Shown: positions 6,283-11,910 of the stretch, one piece after another | How the letters are laid out: each line of letters opens with the position of its first letter | How positions within the stretch are numbered: the stretch's first letter is position 1 | NCBI GenBank assembly: GCA_937881155.1 | Contig: CALGFI010000055.1 | Location: forward strand, 1 to 11,910 | DNA: 11,910 bases | Source of the DNA: an uncultured bacterium | GTDB lineage: Bacteria; Actinomycetota; UBA4738; HRBIN12 | Direction: 5' to 3' | Notes under the pieces: generated by a model | What the model was told of the DNA's origin: nothing | The model's input: the letters and a program-made list of their open reading frames with translations, nothing else | The model's database searches: none | Program-made: the position numbers and the translations under genes

Positions 6283-6672
6283 ATGCGCCGTCTCCCACTC
6301 GTCTCACTCCTTGTTCTTCTCCTCTTGACGGCGTGCGCGTCGGACGGTGGCGACGAAGCCGCCTCATCGTCCGGCGTCCGTGGCCAGGTCCTCCTCGGGC
6401 CGACCTGCCCGGTCGTGCAGGAGGGGAGCCCGTGCCCGGACGAGCCCGTCGGGGGCGTCGAGGTCCGTGCGCTGACCGACGGCGAGGCCATCGCGCAGAC
6501 GACGAGCGGCGAAGACGGTCGGTTCGAGCTCGAACTGCCACCCGGTCGATACACGCTCGAGGCCGTCGTCGGTCCTGACGGCCCCGGTATGTTTGCGAAG
6601 CCCGTCGCCGTGACCGTCACGGCCGGCGCATTCGTCGAGGTCGTCGTTCCGGTCGACAGCGGGATCCGTTGA
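6283..6672 (+). CDS. Small lipoprotein with carboxypeptidase-regulatory-like (Ig-type) domain
   Basis: From ATG 6283 the product has 129 residues. It opens with a clear lipoprotein signal: MRRLP, a Leu/Val-rich core, then the lipobox LTAC with Cys18 as the lipidated residue. The frame extends to 6235, but the longer form would bury the signal peptide behind 16 polar residues, so I chose the inner ATG. The mature part matches the carboxypeptidase regulatory-like/Cna-B-like beta-sandwich pattern: GVRGQVLLGPTCPV near the start, a CPDEPVGGVEV segment, then DGRFELELPPGRYTLEA. Two cysteines in the mature part (TCPV and PCPD) could form a disulphide. The protein should sit on the outer face of the cytoplasmic membrane. 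No catalytic residues are evident and its role is unknown. A link to FtsH is not demonstrated beyond adjacency. Confidence 0.82.
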   Translation: MRRLPLVSLLVLLLLTACASDGGDEAASSSGVRGQVLLGPTCPVVQEGSPCPDEPVGGVEVRALTDGEAIAQTTSGEDGRFELELPPGRYTLEAVVGPDGPGMFAKPVAVTVTAGAFVEVVVPVDSGIR

Positions 6673-6738
6673 CGATCACGACGGCCGCATGCGCGCACGC
6701 CGTCGGTCGAACGGGGTATCGGCGCATCCAGACCCCGG

Positions 6739-6747
6739 TGCTACCAT
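6739..6747 (+). promoter_or_regulatory. Candidate extended -10 promoter for ftsH
   Basis: TGCTACCAT reads as TGN followed by the -10-like TACCAT (6742-6747). It lies in the 155-base gap between the lipoprotein and ftsH. A start near 6754 would give a leader of roughly 75 bases that carries the stem-loop at 6756-6791 and the Shine-Dalgarno at 6814. No clear -35 is seen, as is tolerated with an extended -10. Confidence 0.4.
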
Positions 6748-6755
6748 CGCCCAGG

Positions 6756-6791
6756 GCTTCGAGCGTCGATCCGACGCGCGGGCCCCGAAGC
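6756..6791 (+). other. Nested stem-loop in the ftsH leader
   Basis: An outer stem GCTTCG (6756-6761) pairs with CGAAGC (6786-6791). Inside it, GCGTCG (6763-6768) pairs with CGACGC (6772-6777) around an ATC loop. An eight-base unpaired stretch, 6778-6785, lies on the 3' side. The structure starts almost at the predicted transcription start and leaves the Shine-Dalgarno free, so it could stabilise or regulate the mRNA. No T-run follows, so it is not a standard terminator. Confidence 0.4.
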
Positions 6792-6813
6792 ATTCCCGCA
6801 GGTATCTGAACCG

Positions 6814-6820
6814 AAAGGAG
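6814..6820 (+). promoter_or_regulatory. Strong ribosome binding site for ftsH, pointing to a CTG start
   Basis: AAAGGAG is followed by seven bases and then CTG at 6828. It is one of the strongest Shine-Dalgarno sequences in the window. It is 70 bases from the first ATG in the frame (6891), too far to serve that codon. Confidence 0.75.
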
Positions 6821-6827
6821 CGCACCT

Positions 6828-8768
6828 CTGGCCGCCGACCCGGCGCCGCCCTATCGGCGGCTCCTCCGCGGGCCCGCCATCTACATCCTGATGGGGCTAG
6901 TGGGCCTGTGGCTGTTCCTCGCGCTCGCCAATCGCGAGAGCCGCGCCGACGAGCTCACCTTCTCCGAGTTCCAGGACCGGGTCGCGAGCGGCGAGGTCGA
7001 TACGGCGACGTTCCTCCTCGGTGACGGCAAGATCAGCGGCGAGCTCTCGGATGGGTCGACCTACGAGGTCGCGTACGTCGAGGGAACGCAGGAATCACTC
7101 ACTGCCCAGCTCGAGTCCGAGGGCGTCGATGTCTCGGCCGATCCGCAGCGCGGCTCCGCGCTCCTCGGATTCCTGTTCCAACTGATCCCGGTGATCCTGA
7201 TCGTCGGCGCCTTCATCTTCATCATGAATCAGTCGCAGGGCGGCGGTGGACGGGTGATGCAGTTCGGGAAGGCGCGCGCGAAGCTCGTCAGCAAGGACCA
7301 GCCGAAGACGTCGTTCCAGGACGTCGCGGGCGTCGACGAGGCGATCGAGGAGCTGCAGGAGGTCAAGGAGTACCTGCAGAACCCCGCCAAGTTCCAGGCG
7401 ATGGGGGCGAAGATCCCGCGCGGCGTGCTGCTGTTCGGACCACCGGGGACGGGAAAGACGCTGCTCGCGCGAGCCGTCGCCGGTGAGGCCGGGGTTCCCT
7501 TCTATTCGATCAGCGGTTCGGACTTCGTCGAGATGTTCGTCGGGGTCGGCGCCGCGCGCGTGCGCGACCTGTTCGAGCAGGCCAAGCAGAACGCGCCGGC
7601 GATCGTGTTCATCGACGAGATCGACGCCGTCGGTCGTCACCGCGGGGCAGGTCTCGGCGGCGGTCACGACGAGCGCGAGCAGACGCTGAACCAGCTCCTG
7701 GTCGAGATGGACGGGTTCGATCAGCGGACAGCGGTGATCCTGATGGCGGCGACGAACCGCCCGGACATCCTCGATCCCGCGCTGCTCCGGCCGGGACGCT
7801 TCGACCGGCACGTGACGATCGACCGTCCGGACCTCGAGGGTCGCAAGGGGATCCTCCGCGTGCATTCCCGGGGCAAGCCGTTCGAGGAGGGGGTCGACCT
7901 CGATGTCGTCGCAAAGCGCACGCCCGGGTTCACCGGCGCCGACCTGGCGAACGTCATCAACGAGGCGGCGCTCCTCGCCGCGCGCTGGGGCAAGCGGGCG
8001 ATCGGGGCGAAGGAGGCCGAGGAAGCGATCGATCGCGTGATGGCCGGTCCCGAGCGCAAGTCGCGCGTCATGAGCGAGCGCGAGAAGCGTGTGATCGCCT
8101 ATCACGAGGGTGGCCACGCCCTCGCCGCGCACGTGCTGCCGAACACCGACCCGGTGCACAAGATCAGCGTGATCCCGCGCGGTCGCGCGCTCGGCTACAC
8201 GCTCACGCTCCCCGAAGAGGACAAGTTCATGATGACGCGTGAGGAGCTCGCAGATGAGCTCGCCATGCTTCTCGGTGGGCGAGTCGCTGAGGAGCTCATC
8301 GTCGGCGACGTGACGACCGGCGCCGCGAACGACATCGAACGCGCCACGAAGGTGGCGCGACAGATGGTGACCGAGTACGGGATGAGCGACATCATCGGGC
8401 CGCTGACGCTCGGGCAGAAGCAGCACGAGGTGTTCCTGGGTCGTGACTTCCAGGCGCAGCCGGACTACTCCGACCAGGTGGCGTTCGAGATCGACAACGA
8501 GGTCCGCCGGCTGATCGACGAAGCGCACGACGAGGCGCTCGACATCCTTCAGGAGCAGCGCGAGAAGCTCGACCAGCTCGCGTCGATCCTGATCGAGCGC
8601 GAGACGCTCGAACGCGAAGAGGTGGAGCGGTTCCTCGCCGACGTACCGAAGCGCTTGCCCCGCGACCTCGCGGTGCGGGGCGCCGGCCTCGCCGTCTCGC
8701 GCCGGGCGATCCGCACGGGTGGGCAACCCCCGACGCCGGGCACGATCCCGCCGAACCCCGTCGGTTAG
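6828..8768 (+). CDS. ftsH: ATP-dependent zinc metalloprotease FtsH
   Basis: FtsH is the membrane-bound hexameric AAA+ protease that extracts and degrades damaged membrane proteins and some regulators. Counting from CTG 6828 it has 646 residues. TM1 lies around 15-34 (IYILMGLVGLWLFLAL) and the small extracytoplasmic domain at 40-110. TM2 is at about 112-133. Walker A GPPGTGKT is at 204-211, the pore motif FVGVG at 237-241, Walker B VFIDE at 260-264, and the second region of homology runs through LLRPGRFDR with arginine fingers 321 and 324. The zinc site HEGGH is at 426-430, with a third ligand likely at Asp502. The tail ends in a Pro/Gly-rich stretch. ATG 6891 would cut off half of TM1 and has no Shine-Dalgarno; an in-frame TGA at 6807 leaves CTG 6828 as the only well-placed start. 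Confidence 0.96.
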   Translation: MAADPAPPYRRLLRGPAIYILMGLVGLWLFLALANRESRADELTFSEFQDRVASGEVDTATFLLGDGKISGELSDGSTYEVAYVEGTQESLTAQLESEGVDVSADPQRGSALLGFLFQLIPVILIVGAFIFIMNQSQGGGGRVMQFGKARAKLVSKDQPKTSFQDVAGVDEAIEELQEVKEYLQNPAKFQAMGAKIPRGVLLFGPPGTGKTLLARAVAGEAGVPFYSISGSDFVEMFVGVGAARVRDLFEQAKQNAPAIVFIDEIDAVGRHRGAGLGGGHDEREQTLNQLLVEMDGFDQRTAVILMAATNRPDILDPALLRPGRFDRHVTIDRPDLEGRKGILRVHSRGKPFEEGVDLDVVAKRTPGFTGADLANVINEAALLAARWGKRAIGAKEAEEAIDRVMAGPERKSRVMSEREKRVIAYHEGGHALAAHVLPNTDPVHKISVIPRGRALGYTLTLPEEDKFMMTREELADELAMLLGGRVAEELIVGDVTTGAANDIERATKVARQMVTEYGMSDIIGPLTLGQKQHEVFLGRDFQAQPDYSDQVAFEIDNEVRRLIDEAHDEALDILQEQREKLDQLASILIERETLEREEVERFLADVPKRLPRDLAVRGAGLAVSRRAIRTGGQPPTPGTIPPNPVG

Positions 8769-8771
8769 CCT
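8766..8771 (+). promoter_or_regulatory. Candidate -10 element overlapping the ftsH stop, for the HAD gene
   Basis: TAGCCT includes the ftsH TAG stop and is followed by eight bases and ATG 8780. The spacing suits a leaderless transcript. No Shine-Dalgarno is visible before that ATG. The gene may instead be read through from ftsH. Confidence 0.35.
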
Positions 8772-8779
8772 CTCCGTCG

Positions 8780-9448
8780 ATGACGGAGCGGTGGGCCACC
8801 TTCGATTGCTACGGAACGCTGATCGACTGGATGGGCGGCATCCGGGACACGCTCTCCGACCTGTGGCCGGAGCACGACGCCGACCTGCTGCTCGGCGCGT
8901 ACCACGAGATCGAACCCGAGGTTCAGCACGGCCGTTCGATCTCGTATCGCGAGGTGCTGACCGAGTCGCTCGAGAAGCTCGCGCGCCGTGAACGGCTCCG
9001 GCTCGACGACGACGAGCACGCGGCGCTCGCCGACTCGCTTCCGACCTGGCAGCCGTTCCCCGAGGTGCCCTCCTCGCTCTCGGAGCTCCGCGACCGCGGT
9101 TGGAAGATCGCCATCCTTTCGAACACCGATCCGGACCTGCTCGACGCGTCGCTCGGGCTGATCGACGTTCCCGTCGACGTGCGCATTACGGCCGCAGAGG
9201 CCGGCTCGTACAAACCGGCGCACGGTCACTGGGACCGGTTCTTCGAGACGACGAACGTCGACCGAGCGCGACATATACACGTCGCGGCCTCGATCCCCCA
9301 CGACATCCGACCTGCAGCCGAGCTCGGGCTCACGGCGGTGTGGATCAACCGGATGCACGAGACCTCCGACGCGCCGCGCGCGGCCGAGCTGCCTGACCTG
9401 ACGAAGCTCCCCGAGACGCTCGAGGACCTCATTCCGGTGCAGGGGTAG
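8780..9448 (+). CDS. HAD-superfamily hydrolase, haloacid dehalogenase (type II)-like
   Basis: The 222-residue protein carries the HAD motifs in order. Motif I is FDCYGTLIDW with nucleophile Asp9; the second Asp of phosphatases is replaced by Tyr in DxYGT, as in L-2-haloacid dehalogenases. Motif II is ILSNTD (Ser114-Asn115). Motif III is Lys145 in SYKPAHGHW, and motif IV is Asp175 in SIPHDIRPA. The helical cap lies between about 17 and 95. These features place it with type II haloacid dehalogenases and related hydrolases, but many such proteins act on other small phosphorylated or halogenated compounds, so the substrate is open. It begins 11 bases after ftsH and ends two bases before the folE ATG, so co-expression with folE is likely. 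No signal peptide is present. Confidence 0.88.
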   Translation: MTERWATFDCYGTLIDWMGGIRDTLSDLWPEHDADLLLGAYHEIEPEVQHGRSISYREVLTESLEKLARRERLRLDDDEHAALADSLPTWQPFPEVPSSLSELRDRGWKIAILSNTDPDLLDASLGLIDVPVDVRITAAEAGSYKPAHGHWDRFFETTNVDRARHIHVAASIPHDIRPAAELGLTAVWINRMHETSDAPRAAELPDLTKLPETLEDLIPVQG

Positions 9449-9450
9449 CG

Positions 9451-10023
9451 ATGGCGGAGATCGATCACAAGAAGGTCGAGGAGGGCGTTCGGCTCATCCT
9501 CGAGGGCGTGGGCGAGGACCCGGACCGCGACGGCCTGAAGGACACGCCGCGACGCGTGGCGGACATGTACGAGGAGATCCTCGCCGGCATCGACGTCGAT
9601 CCCACGCCGCTCGTTTCCGCGGTCCCGGGCGCGGATTTCGACGAGATGATCATGGTGAAGGACATCCCGCTGACGGCGCTCTGCGAGCACCACATGTTGG
9701 CCTTCAACGGGAAGGCGCACGTCGCATACATCCCCAACAAGGACGGCCGGATCACCGGGCTGTCGAAGATCGCGCGGGTGGTGGACGTGCTGTCGAAGCG
9801 GCTGCAGGTCCAGGAACGGCTGACCACCGAGATCGCCGACACGATCGAGAAGGCGCTCGAGCCTCGCGGTGTGTTCGTCTTGATCGAGGCCGAGCACCTG
9901 TGCATGACGATGCGGGGGGTGAAGAAGCCGGGTTCGATGACCGTCACGTCGGCTGTGCGCGGTCTGTTCCGCAGCGACGCGCGAACCCGCCAGGAGGCGC
10001 TCCACCACATCGGCAAGGCGTAG
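9451..10023 (+). CDS. folE: GTP cyclohydrolase I
   Basis: FolE converts GTP to 7,8-dihydroneopterin triphosphate and formate, the first step of folate synthesis. The 190-residue product is of normal length for the compact bacterial form. The zinc ligands are all visible: Cys78 and His81 in ALCEHHMLAF and Cys151 in EHLCMTMRG. GRITGLSKIARVVD (100-113) and the C-terminal SMTVTSAVRGLF are also signature segments. The Shine-Dalgarno AGGGG at 9441-9445 is five bases before the ATG and overlaps the end of the HAD gene, indicating coupled translation. The next folate gene, folP, starts 1.8 kb downstream, after an inserted sigma-factor pair. Confidence 0.97.
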   Translation: MAEIDHKKVEEGVRLILEGVGEDPDRDGLKDTPRRVADMYEEILAGIDVDPTPLVSAVPGADFDEMIMVKDIPLTALCEHHMLAFNGKAHVAYIPNKDGRITGLSKIARVVDVLSKRLQVQERLTTEIADTIEKALEPRGVFVLIEAEHLCMTMRGVKKPGSMTVTSAVRGLFRSDARTRQEALHHIGKA

Positions 10024-10031
10024 TTCTTCCC

Positions 10032-10058
10032 GGAACGCGTTTACCTTTCGGCTAGTCC
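10032..10058 (+). promoter_or_regulatory. Candidate promoter of the ECF sigma operon
   Basis: GGAACG at 10032-10037 resembles the -35 recognised by many ECF sigma factors, and CTAGTCC at 10052-10058 could be the matching -10. The spacer of 14 bases is a little short. Alternatively TAGTCC, ten bases before ATG 10069, is a housekeeping-type -10. If the GGAAC box is real, the sigma factor may activate its own gene. Confidence 0.3.
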
Positions 10059-10068
10059 TTCACCCTGT

Positions 10069-10557
10069 ATGACCAAAGTGGATCGAGCGCCGGCGGGCGT
10101 CGAGCGCGGTGAGCGGCTGGAGCGCCTGTACCGGGAGCGGGGCGCAAGGATGTGGCACGCCGTGCTCGCATTCGCCGGCGACCCGGAGGTGGCGAGCGAT
10201 GCCGTGGCCGAGGCGTTCGCGCAGGCCCTCAGGAGAGGCGACGAGATCCGCGACGCCGAGCGATGGATCTGGCGGACGGTGTTCCGGCTGGCATCGGGAG
10301 AGCTGAAGTCGCGGAGGCGAACCATCGCCATGTCGGTGGAGAGGACGTATGAGATGGAGGAACCGGCGCGTGAGCTCGTCGCTGCGCTATCGCGGCTGTC
10401 GGAGCGACAACGCGCCGCGGTTGTGTTGCATCACGCCGCGGGATATCCGATCCGTGAGGTCGCAGCGATCGTCGGTTCCACGCCGGCCGCCGTGAAGGTC
10501 CACCTGATGCGGGCGCGTCGACGCCTTCGCGAACTCCTGGAGGACAGCGATGACTGA
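10069..10557 (+). CDS. ECF-type RNA polymerase sigma factor
   Basis: The 162-residue protein has the two-domain layout of extracytoplasmic-function sigma factors. Region 2 spans about residues 18-83 (LYRERGARMWHAVLAFAGD, then DAVAEAFAQAL and the ERWIWRTVFRLA helix). Region 4 spans about 102-156, with ALSRLSERQRAAVVLHHAAG, the HTH GYPIREVAAIVGSTPAAVKV and the closing HLMRARRRLRELL. It would direct RNA polymerase to a small regulon. Its last eight bases overlap the next gene (ATGACTGA), and that gene's Shine-Dalgarno lies within it, a typical sigma/anti-sigma arrangement. A LuxR-type regulator is unlikely, because region 2 is present and there is no receiver domain. The signal and targets are unknown. 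Confidence 0.9.
   Translation: MTKVDRAPAGVERGERLERLYRERGARMWHAVLAFAGDPEVASDAVAEAFAQALRRGDEIRDAERWIWRTVFRLASGELKSRRRTIAMSVERTYEMEEPARELVAALSRLSERQRAAVVLHHAAGYPIREVAAIVGSTPAAVKVHLMRARRRLRELLEDSDD
10539..10543 (+). promoter_or_regulatory. Ribosome binding site of the propeller gene inside the sigma gene
   Basis: GGAGG is followed by six bases and ATG 10550. It lies within the sigma-factor coding sequence and fixes the overlapping start, showing translational coupling of the two proteins. Confidence 0.7.
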
Positions 10558-11782
10558 TCTCGACGAACGTTTCAGTTCGCTCAAGCGGATCCCTGCACCC
10601 GACCTGTGGTCCGACATCACCGATCGGCCGCCGGCCGTGGTGCCGCCGACGCGGGGGGCTCGCCGGTGGGTCGCGGCCACAGCGGCAGCGCTCGTCGCGG
10701 TTGCCGGATTCGCGGTGGCAGTCGTCGCGTTCCGAAGCGAGAAGGACGTGCTCGGTCCGCCGTCTGGCTCTCCGGTGAACGCGCTTCGAGGAGAGATCGC
10801 TGCGACGTTCGCGGTTGGCGAGGATCCGCGCTCCGTCGTGTATGGAGCGGGCAGCGTGTGGGTCGCGGTGTCGAATAACGACGGAACGTTCGGCGGCCGG
10901 ATCCTCCGCATCGATCCGGTGACGAACGAGACCATCGCAGAGATTCCCGTGGAGACGATCCCGACGTGGGAGGTCGGCGGCGGCGCGATGGTCGTCGAAG
11001 GCGACAACCTCTGGATCACCGGAGGCGTCGAAGCGTCGGGCGGGTTCGAATCGCCTGGCGGTGGATCCGACGCGGCCGTAACGCGCATCGACGTCGCGAC
11101 GAATGAGGTGGTCGGCCTGTACACGCTAGGCGGGACGGTCGGCGCCGACCTCGCGTTCCTCGACGGTGATCTGTGGGTGTTGCTCTTCGGCGACGAGAGC
11201 GTCGACCACTCCATGGAGGTCGTGCGAGTCGACCCGGAGACGGGCGCGGTTCTGACGCGAATCCCGCTGTCCTCGAGCTGGGCTCACACGCTGGTAACGG
11301 CCAACGGTCGTCTCGTCACATACGAGGGCGGCGACCGCGCCGCCAACGTCGATGGGCACCTCACGTCGATCGATCCCGTCGGCGGAGTGACAACGACGGT
11401 CGACGTCCCGTCTCGCTATTTCGAGGGTGGGCCGGTCCTCTGGCGAGGCGAGTTTTGGTTCGCCTCGGATCGCGGCTTCTCGCGATTCGATCCCGCGTCC
11501 AACACTGTCATGGGTGGAGGTCAGGCGCTGGACCCTAGCCGATTCGCATTCTGCTGCGGCTTCGTCGAGGCGGATGATCGCGGGATCTGGTTCCTCGGGC
11601 ACGACGGGATCCAGGTCGAACGGCCGGTGCGACTCACGCTCTTCGATCCCACCATCGACGCGGTGACCGAGCTCGTGACACTTGGCGACGAGAACCCCGT
11701 GGCGATGGCCGTCGCCCCGGATTCCGTCTGGATCCTGAACTACGAGGGCTCGCTCACGAAGGTCGATCTCATCTCGGGATAG
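10550..11782 (+). CDS. Membrane-anchored beta-propeller protein, probable anti-sigma factor/sensor
   Basis: The 410-residue protein has a short cytoplasmic N-terminus (about 1-38, containing FSSLKRIPAPDLWSDI), one transmembrane helix at about 40-61 (VAATAAALVAVAGFAVAVVA) and a large extracytoplasmic part. The latter is a series of repeats of the form SVWVAVSN...ILRIDPVTNETIAEIP, seen again at NLWITGG...VTRIDVATNEVV, DLWVLLFG...VVRVDPETGAVL, and near the C-terminus at SVWILNYEG...LTKVDL. This is the YncE/NHL-like beta-propeller pattern, roughly six blades. Two adjacent cysteines lie at 335-336. The N-terminus has no HxxxCxxC zinc motif, so it is not a classical ZAS anti-sigma factor. Its overlap with the ECF sigma gene and its topology suggest that the short N-terminus holds the sigma factor while the propeller senses something outside; this is inference. 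Confidence 0.82.
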   Translation: MTDLDERFSSLKRIPAPDLWSDITDRPPAVVPPTRGARRWVAATAAALVAVAGFAVAVVAFRSEKDVLGPPSGSPVNALRGEIAATFAVGEDPRSVVYGAGSVWVAVSNNDGTFGGRILRIDPVTNETIAEIPVETIPTWEVGGGAMVVEGDNLWITGGVEASGGFESPGGGSDAAVTRIDVATNEVVGLYTLGGTVGADLAFLDGDLWVLLFGDESVDHSMEVVRVDPETGAVLTRIPLSSSWAHTLVTANGRLVTYEGGDRAANVDGHLTSIDPVGGVTTTVDVPSRYFEGGPVLWRGEFWFASDRGFSRFDPASNTVMGGGQALDPSRFAFCCGFVEADDRGIWFLGHDGIQVERPVRLTLFDPTIDAVTELVTLGDENPVAMAVAPDSVWILNYEGSLTKVDLISG

Positions 11783-11784
11783 AC

Positions 11785-11806
11785 CGCGCCGCGGTTCGGC
11801 GGCGCG
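11785..11806 (+). terminator. GC hairpin between the sigma pair and folP
   Basis: CGCGCCGC (11785-11792) and GCGGCGCG (11799-11806) form a perfect eight-pair, all-GC stem with a six-base loop (GGTTCG), two bases after the propeller stop. No T-run follows, but GC-rich actinobacterial terminators often lack one. It also lies where the -35 of folP would be, so it may instead be an operator. Confidence 0.5.
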
Positions 11807-11810
11807 TGGC

Positions 11811-11816
11811 TACGAT
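11811..11816 (+). promoter_or_regulatory. Candidate -10 element for leaderless folP
   Basis: TACGAT is followed by six bases and ATG 11823, so the transcript would begin at or next to the start codon. There is no Shine-Dalgarno sequence before that ATG. Confidence 0.45.
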
Positions 11817-11822
11817 GGCCAC

Positions 11823-11910
11823 ATGGGTAGCCCCATCTGGCGCATTGGCGATCGGGCGTTCGACTGTTCCGAGCGGACGCTCGTCATGGGGATCCTGAAC
11901 GTCACACCGG
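11823..11910 (+). CDS. folP: Dihydropteroate synthase, N-terminus (cut by window edge)
   Basis: FolP joins para-aminobenzoate to dihydropterin pyrophosphate in folate synthesis and is the sulphonamide target. Only 29 codons are present, starting MGSPIWRIGDRAFDCSERTL and running into VMGILNVTP, the highly conserved first strand of the DHPS barrel (usually followed by DSFSDGG). The frame is open at the right edge. Its place after folE fits an actinobacterial folate cluster, with folB and folK expected further downstream outside the window. Confidence 0.92.
   Translation, partial: MGSPIWRIGDRAFDCSERTLVMGILNVTP

Noticed and set aside
7095..8726. 543-residue minus-strand open frame opposite ftsH
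   Set aside because: ftsH on the plus strand has all AAA and zinc-protease motifs; the antisense product has no recognisable domain.

Overview
The window is GC-rich, gene-dense bacterial chromosome. The order DUF2342 zinc metalloprotease - tilS - hpt - ftsH - folE - folP is the classic actinobacterial arrangement, so I infer an Actinomycetota member, probably a deep-branching or uncultured lineage because several accessory genes are not ones I can name. The DUF2342 subfamily seen here is associated with coenzyme F420-producing actinobacteria. Nothing points to a phage, plasmid, insertion sequence or CRISPR array, and no gene-free stretch exceeds about 160 bases.

Layout, left side: the 3' end of a NarL/DesK-type sensor histidine kinase (3-293) is followed by a coupled 59-residue membrane protein (293-472). 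Convergent to these, on the minus strand, is a long fusion of a universal stress protein domain with an AarF/UbiB (ABC1) atypical kinase (489-2660). A tRNA-Thr(CGT) gene (2718-2794) lies divergently upstream of the fusion gene.

Layout, middle: from 2841 everything reads rightward. First comes a one-helix membrane protein with an Ala/Pro-rich seven-residue repeat (2841-3470), then the DUF2342 metalloprotease (3478-4548), tilS (4612-5604), hpt (5616-6233), a small lipoprotein (6283-6672) and ftsH (6828-8768). ftsH appears to start at a CTG codon, and its leader can fold into a nested stem-loop.

Layout, right side: a HAD-type haloacid-dehalogenase-like hydrolase (8780-9448) and folE (9451-10023) follow. 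An ECF sigma factor (10069-10557) then overlaps a membrane-anchored beta-propeller protein (10550-11782), which is probably its anti-sigma factor or sensor. The start of folP (11823 onward) ends the window. The sigma pair therefore sits inside the folate cluster, between folE and folP.

Functionally the core is housekeeping: decoding of AUA codons (TilS), purine salvage (Hpt), membrane protein quality control (FtsH) and the first pterin steps of folate synthesis (FolE, FolP). The most interesting items are the USP-UbiB fusion with its altered nucleotide-loop residues, the sigma/propeller pair inside the folate cluster, the CTG start and structured leader of ftsH, and a recurring TA[G/C]NNT element placed 6-10 bases before several start codons, which suggests frequent leaderless transcription. 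I see no clearly new multi-gene system.
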